A DNA stretch of 20,139 bases from NCBI GenBank assembly GCA_031549885.1, contig JAVBPD010000126.1, positions 1 to 20,139 on the forward strand, given 5' to 3'. Positions 16,956 to 20,139 of the stretch are shown piece by piece. The stretch comes from WQUF01 sp031549885 (GTDB taxonomy: Bacteria > Bacillota > Clostridia > Clostridiales > Clostridiaceae). The notes beneath the pieces are model-generated. The model had not been told where the DNA came from. It ran no database searches and saw nothing but the letters and a program-made list of their open reading frames with translations. Made by a program: the position numbers and the translations under genes. Each line of letters opens with the position of its first letter. The first letter of the stretch is position 1.

Positions 16956-18344
16956 CTAACCTTCAAGCTGAATTTGCTTTGCAAGTTCAATATCATCTTT
17001 TCCTGGTGGTAAAATAATATTTGCAAGAACACCAAAAAAGCATACTGAAGCTATAGAATTACTAAATATATATTGCAAAACTACAGGCAAATGCGCAGAT
17101 GCATCAGGCACACTTCCAAGTCCATATCCTAAACCAAATGTTATACCAAGTACTATTACATTTCTCTCACTAAAACCAGCTTTTGATAATAACTTAATAC
17201 CATTTATCAATATCATAGCAAATACAGTTACAACAGCACCACCTAAAACGCAGTTAGGTATTACAGAAAATATAGCGCCAATTTTTGGTATAAAAGAACA
17301 TAAAATTAATACAAAGGCACCAGTAGCAACGCAAAATTTATTTACAACCTTAGTCATTGAAATTATTCCAGCATTTTGACCAAAAGCTGTATTTGGAAAG
17401 GTATTGAATACATTTGCAAATATTGACCCCATTGCATCAGCAACAATAGCACCTGAAGTCTCCTTTATTGTAGCTTCTCTATTAAAAGCTGCCATAGTTA
17501 TTCCTGAAGTATTTCCTATTGTTTCAAGTCCAGAAACCACATAAACTGCTAAAAATGCAATGATAGGCTCAAGTTCAATTTTAAAATTGCTAAAAATTAC
17601 TTTTCCAGGCATTGGTAAACTAAACCATCCTGCATTTGATATTTTGGAAAAATCAACCATACCAAAAGGTATAGATATCAAGTATCCAGTTATAATCCCA
17701 ATTAAAATTGCAGATACCTTCCACATTCCTTTTCCATATTTTTGAAGAGCCATAACAACCACAAAAACTATTGAAGCTATAGCTAAATTAGGTATAGAAC
17801 CAAAGTTTGGATTTGTGCTAGCATTTCCTCCACCAGCAAAATAATTTATCCCAATTGTCAAAAGACTAATTCCAATTGTAATGAGCACTGATCCAATTAC
17901 AAGTGGTGGAAAATATTTTTTTAATGGTTTTAAAAATATTCCCATTAATATTTCAGCAATAGATCCAAATATAGATCCAATTAGAAGTCCTGACAAACCA
18001 TATTTAGGAGCTAAATTAACCATAGTGGGCACAAAACCAAATGACGTACCCATAAATATAGGAAGTCCTGAGCCTATTTGAAATTTTCCAATTCTAATAG
18101 GATACAATTGCACAAATGTAGTCACTGCTGAAGCAAACATAGCACATTGTATGAGTAAAAGTAAGTCCTCATGGCTTAGTTTAAGAATACCTCCTACTAC
18201 AAATATTGGCGCAAGATTACCTGTAAACATGGCAAGCACATGCTGTAAACCTAAAGGAAGAGCTGTTTTTAAGCTTGGCCTTCCTTCAAGCTGATAGATT
18301 AATTCATTATCACTTAATTTATTTTCAATTGTTCTTGAATTCAT
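16956..18344 (-). CDS. NCS2-family purine (xanthine/urate) permease
   Basis: A 462-residue polytopic membrane protein of the nucleobase-cation symporter 2 (NAT/NCS2) family. The conserved Gln-His of the first membrane segment is at 34-35 (LGLQHVLAMF), the TM8 acidic residue is at about Glu274 (SGLETIGNTSG), and the NAT signature QNAGIISMTK (323-332) fits Q-N-x-G-x-x-x-x-T-K. The QNxG form of the signature is typical of xanthine/urate transporters of the XanQ/UacT/PbuX type; which oxopurine is carried cannot be told from sequence alone. The ribosome binding site (AAGGCGG) is weaker than its neighbours'. It lies between arcC and guaD, consistent with purine uptake by proton or sodium symport. 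Confidence 0.92.
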   Translation of the reverse strand: MNSRTIENKLSDNELIYQLEGRPSLKTALPLGLQHVLAMFTGNLAPIFVVGGILKLSHEDLLLLIQCAMFASAVTTFVQLYPIRIGKFQIGSGLPIFMGTSFGFVPTMVNLAPKYGLSGLLIGSIFGSIAEILMGIFLKPLKKYFPPLVIGSVLITIGISLLTIGINYFAGGGNASTNPNFGSIPNLAIASIVFVVVMALQKYGKGMWKVSAILIGIITGYLISIPFGMVDFSKISNAGWFSLPMPGKVIFSNFKIELEPIIAFLAVYVVSGLETIGNTSGITMAAFNREATIKETSGAIVADAMGSIFANVFNTFPNTAFGQNAGIISMTKVVNKFCVATGAFVLILCSFIPKIGAIFSVIPNCVLGGAVVTVFAMILINGIKLLSKAGFSERNVIVLGITFGLGYGLGSVPDASAHLPVVLQYIFSNSIASVCFFGVLANIILPPGKDDIELAKQIQLEG

Positions 18345-18394
18345 TTTCCAACCGCCTTATTTCAATTTAATGGTCTTGCGCTTTCTTCAAGAAT

Positions 18395-18420
18395 CAGAAT
18401 AAAATTATAATTTTATTCTG
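18395..18420 (-). other. Perfect 26-bp palindrome over the arcC stop codon
   Basis: CAGAATAAAATTA followed directly by its exact reverse complement. The arcC stop (18405-18407) lies inside it, so the last codons and the 3' end of the cistron would fold into a hairpin. There is no T-run after it, so termination is not the obvious role; mRNA processing, 3'-end protection or control of read-through into the permease gene are possible. Confidence 0.6.
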
Positions 18421-19340
18421 GTACCTGTTTTTCCTAAAATGCCATCTGCTGCTTTTTCAAGAGATGTTATTAATGCTTTTCTGCCTTCTTTTGAACTTGC
18501 AAATCCCATTGCAGCTTGAACTTTTGGCAGCATAGATCCAGGAGCGAAATGACCTTCTTCTATATATTTTTTAGCTTCATCAATTGTTAATTCATCAAGC
18601 CATTTTACATCAGGTTTTCCATAGTTAATTGCTACTTTTTCAACAGCAGTTAATATAATTAAATAATCAGCATCTACAATTTCAGCAAGTTTTGCACTTG
18701 CAAAATCTTTATCGATTACAGCTGGAACACCTAAAAGTTTATTACCCTCTTTTACTACAGGTATTCCACCACCACCAACAGTAATTACAACATGGCCTTT
18801 TTCTATTAATGCCAGAACAGTTTCTTTTTCAGCAACATCTACAGGTTTTGGTGAAGGAACAACTCTTCTATAACCTCTACCAGCATCTTCCTTCATAACA
18901 TATCCTCTTTGTGAAATTTCCTCAGCTTCCTCTTTTGAATAAAAGCTTCCAATAGGTTTAGTTGGATTAGTAAATGCAGAATCGTCTTTGTCAACAACAA
19001 CTTGAGTAATGACAGTTGCAGCAGGAATGTTCATATTTCTATTTAAAAGTTCTTCTCTAATGGCATTTTGAAGGTGATATCCAATATATCCCTGACTCAT
19101 AGCACCACATTCAGGAAAAGGCATACTTGGTGTTTTTGCTTCAGATTTAGAAGACGTTTCCATGGCAAGATTAATCATACCAACTTGTGGACCATTGCCA
19201 TGAGCTATAATAACAGTATTTCCAGCTTCTATTAAATCTACAATTGGTTTTGCAGTTTCTTTTACAAGTTCTTTTTGCTCTTCTGCGTTATTACCTAAAG
19301 CATTTCCACCAAGAGCCACAACAATTTTATTTTTTTTCAT
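18405..19340 (-). CDS. arcC: Carbamate kinase
   Basis: A 311-residue carbamate kinase, normal length. Motifs in order: VVALGGNALGNN near the start, IAHGNGPQVG (45-54), ECGAMSQGYIGYHLQ, GRGYRRVVPSPKP, VITVGGGGIPVV, GVPAVIDKDFASAKLAE and HFAPGSMLPKVQAA. It transfers phosphate from carbamoyl phosphate to ADP, releasing ammonia and CO2 and making ATP. Together with the carbamoyltransferase encoded just upstream it makes an energy-conserving pair, as in arginine deiminase operons; no arginine deiminase gene is seen here, and the purine-degradation genes around it suggest carbamoyl groups from ureido intermediates. The E. coli counterpart is YqeA. The start ATG 19340 follows AGGAGAGAG at a rather long distance. 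Confidence 0.95.
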   Translation of the reverse strand: MKKNKIVVALGGNALGNNAEEQKELVKETAKPIVDLIEAGNTVIIAHGNGPQVGMINLAMETSSKSEAKTPSMPFPECGAMSQGYIGYHLQNAIREELLNRNMNIPAATVITQVVVDKDDSAFTNPTKPIGSFYSKEEAEEISQRGYVMKEDAGRGYRRVVPSPKPVDVAEKETVLALIEKGHVVITVGGGGIPVVKEGNKLLGVPAVIDKDFASAKLAEIVDADYLIILTAVEKVAINYGKPDVKWLDELTIDEAKKYIEEGHFAPGSMLPKVQAAMGFASSKEGRKALITSLEKAADGILGKTGTRIKL

Positions 19341-19365
19341 AATAATCTCTCTCTCCTATATCAAC

Positions 19366-19398
19366 TTTATCGCTAAAGCTAAAAGCTTTAGCGATAAA
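19366..19398 (-). other. Perfect 15-bp hairpin between ygeW and arcC
   Basis: TTTATCGCTAAAGCT and its exact reverse complement AGCTTTAGCGATAAA are separated by three bases. The element starts 8 bases after the ygeW stop codon. On the minus strand no T-run follows, and the arcC ribosome binding site comes shortly after, so it is more likely a processing or stability element or an attenuator than a full terminator. Confidence 0.7.
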
Positions 19399-19406
19399 TA
19401 CAAATA

Positions 19407-20139
19407 TTATTCAAATAATCTAGGTCTTTTTGCATTTAGTAGTGCATTAAGTGTTTGCGTAGGATTTTTAACCTTAGCTAAGAACATCATAGCTGCTATT
19501 ATATATGGTTTAAACCCTGCTTCTTTATATTGAGGAACTCTATATCTATCAAATACTGAAGCAGAAACTTCTCCTTCTTTGCAACTTACACCTGTAATAT
19601 CTGCAGGTAAACAGTGCATATAAAGAGCTTTTCCATCTTTAGTTAATTTCATCATGTCCTCTGTGCATTCCCAATTTTTAAATTTAGCATTTTGTGCTAA
19701 AAGTTCTTTTTCAAGAGCTTTTATTCCATCAAAATCTCCATCACCATAGAGGTTAGTTCTCTTTTCCATTGCAGCAAAAGGAGCCCAAGATTTTGGATAA
19801 ACTATGTCAGCATCTTTAAAAGCCTCTTCCATAGAATTTGATTTTGTAAATACTCCACCATATTGTGCTGCATTCTTTCTTGCTACATCTTCAACATTTG
19901 ACATGATCTCATATCCTTCTGGGTGAGCAAGAGCAACATTCATACCAAATCTTGTCATAAGTCCAACAACACCTTGAGGAACTGAAAGTGGTTTTCCATA
20001 AGATGGTGAATATGCCCATGACATAGCTATTTTCTTACCCTTTAAATTTTCAACTCCGCCAAAATGATGTATTATGTGAAGCATATCAGCCATAGCTTGT
20101 GTTGGATGGTCAATATCACATTGAAGATTTACAAGAGTA
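19407..20139 (-). CDS. ygeW: YgeW-type carbamoyltransferase, C-terminal part (5' end outside window)
   Basis: The frame runs off the right edge; the internal Met at 20093 is not the start because residues before it continue the conserved substrate motif: NLQCDIDHPTQAMADML, with the HPTQ signature of aspartate/ornithine carbamoyltransferases. Further features are AMSWAYSPSYGKPLSVPQG, a stretch typical of YgeW-like knotted transcarbamylases rather than ornithine carbamoyltransferase, and the HCLP signature (YMHCLPADI) near 19605-19616. About 244 residues are visible of roughly 400 expected from the E. coli protein. It is expected to catalyse phosphorolysis of a ureido acid to carbamoyl phosphate, passed to the adjacent carbamate kinase. 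The natural substrate of the E. coli protein was long unknown; in the urate pathway a diureido-propionate-like compound is plausible. Confidence 0.9.
   Translation of the reverse strand, partial: TLVNLQCDIDHPTQAMADMLHIIHHFGGVENLKGKKIAMSWAYSPSYGKPLSVPQGVVGLMTRFGMNVALAHPEGYEIMSNVEDVARKNAAQYGGVFTKSNSMEEAFKDADIVYPKSWAPFAAMEKRTNLYGDGDFDGIKALEKELLAQNAKFKNWECTEDMMKLTKDGKALYMHCLPADITGVSCKEGEVSASVFDRYRVPQYKEAGFKPYIIAAMMFLAKVKNPTQTLNALLNAKRPRLFE

Noticed and set aside
18405..20139. Arginine deiminase pathway
   Set aside because: ArcC and a carbamoyltransferase could suggest it, but the transferase has YgeW features, no arcA or arginine/ornithine antiporter is present, and the downstream genes are purine-related.

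Overview
The window is AT-rich DNA (by eye about 30% G+C) with strong AGGAGG ribosome binding sites, very short intergenic gaps and occasional GTG/TTG starts. Together with the gene content (fused Fe-S/molybdenum xanthine-dehydrogenase-type enzyme, YgfK, SsnA, YgeW, carbamate kinase, BMP-type ABC importer) this points to a chromosome of an anaerobic Firmicute, most likely Clostridium or a close relative. No RNA gene, insertion sequence, phage gene or CRISPR array was seen, and there is no gene-free stretch above 300 bases.

Layout. Positions 1-1352 (+ strand) hold the 3' end of a gene for a surface protein built of 75-residue MucBP-like repeats, ending in LPATGE directly before the stop codon. 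A strong bidirectional hairpin terminator (1371-1413) separates it from everything else, which lies on the minus strand and reads right to left. In transcription order: ygeW-type carbamoyltransferase (cut by the right edge), arcC carbamate kinase, NCS2 purine permease, guanine deaminase, ygfK, ssnA, a hydantoinase/dihydropyrimidinase, xdhD-type molybdenum hydroxylase, and ridA (nine genes, 20139-6842). After a 165-bp gap with a candidate promoter come a BMP-family lipoprotein, a two-domain ABC ATPase and two permeases (6676-1853). Last is a small VOC/glyoxalase-fold gene with its own candidate promoter (1783-1421).

How the genes fit together. The nine-gene block matches the anaerobic purine/urate degradation cluster known from E. 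coli (the ygeW-hyuA-yqeA-ygfK-ssnA-xdhD-guaD region) and from gut Clostridia, where 2023 work linked it to oxygen-independent uric acid breakdown. A consistent reading is: purines enter through the NCS2 permease and perhaps the ABC importer. Guanine is deaminated to xanthine. XdhD and YgfK do redox chemistry on the oxopurine. SsnA and the hydantoinase open the two rings. Carbamoyl groups are released through YgeW as carbamoyl phosphate, which ArcC converts to ATP. In other genomes YgeX (diaminopropionate ammonia-lyase) and YgeY complete the route to pyruvate and ammonia; neither is in this window and they would be expected beyond the right edge. RidA would quench the 2-aminoacrylate that YgeX chemistry makes. 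The order of individual steps is inference from enzyme families, not something the DNA shows.

Points deserving a second look: near-perfect hairpins at or just after the stop codons of ygeW, arcC and ssnA; the absence of a separate FAD subunit for XdhD; the rearranged leader between the lipoprotein and ATPase genes; the truncated sortase signal of the repeat protein; and the exact 75-residue period of its repeats.
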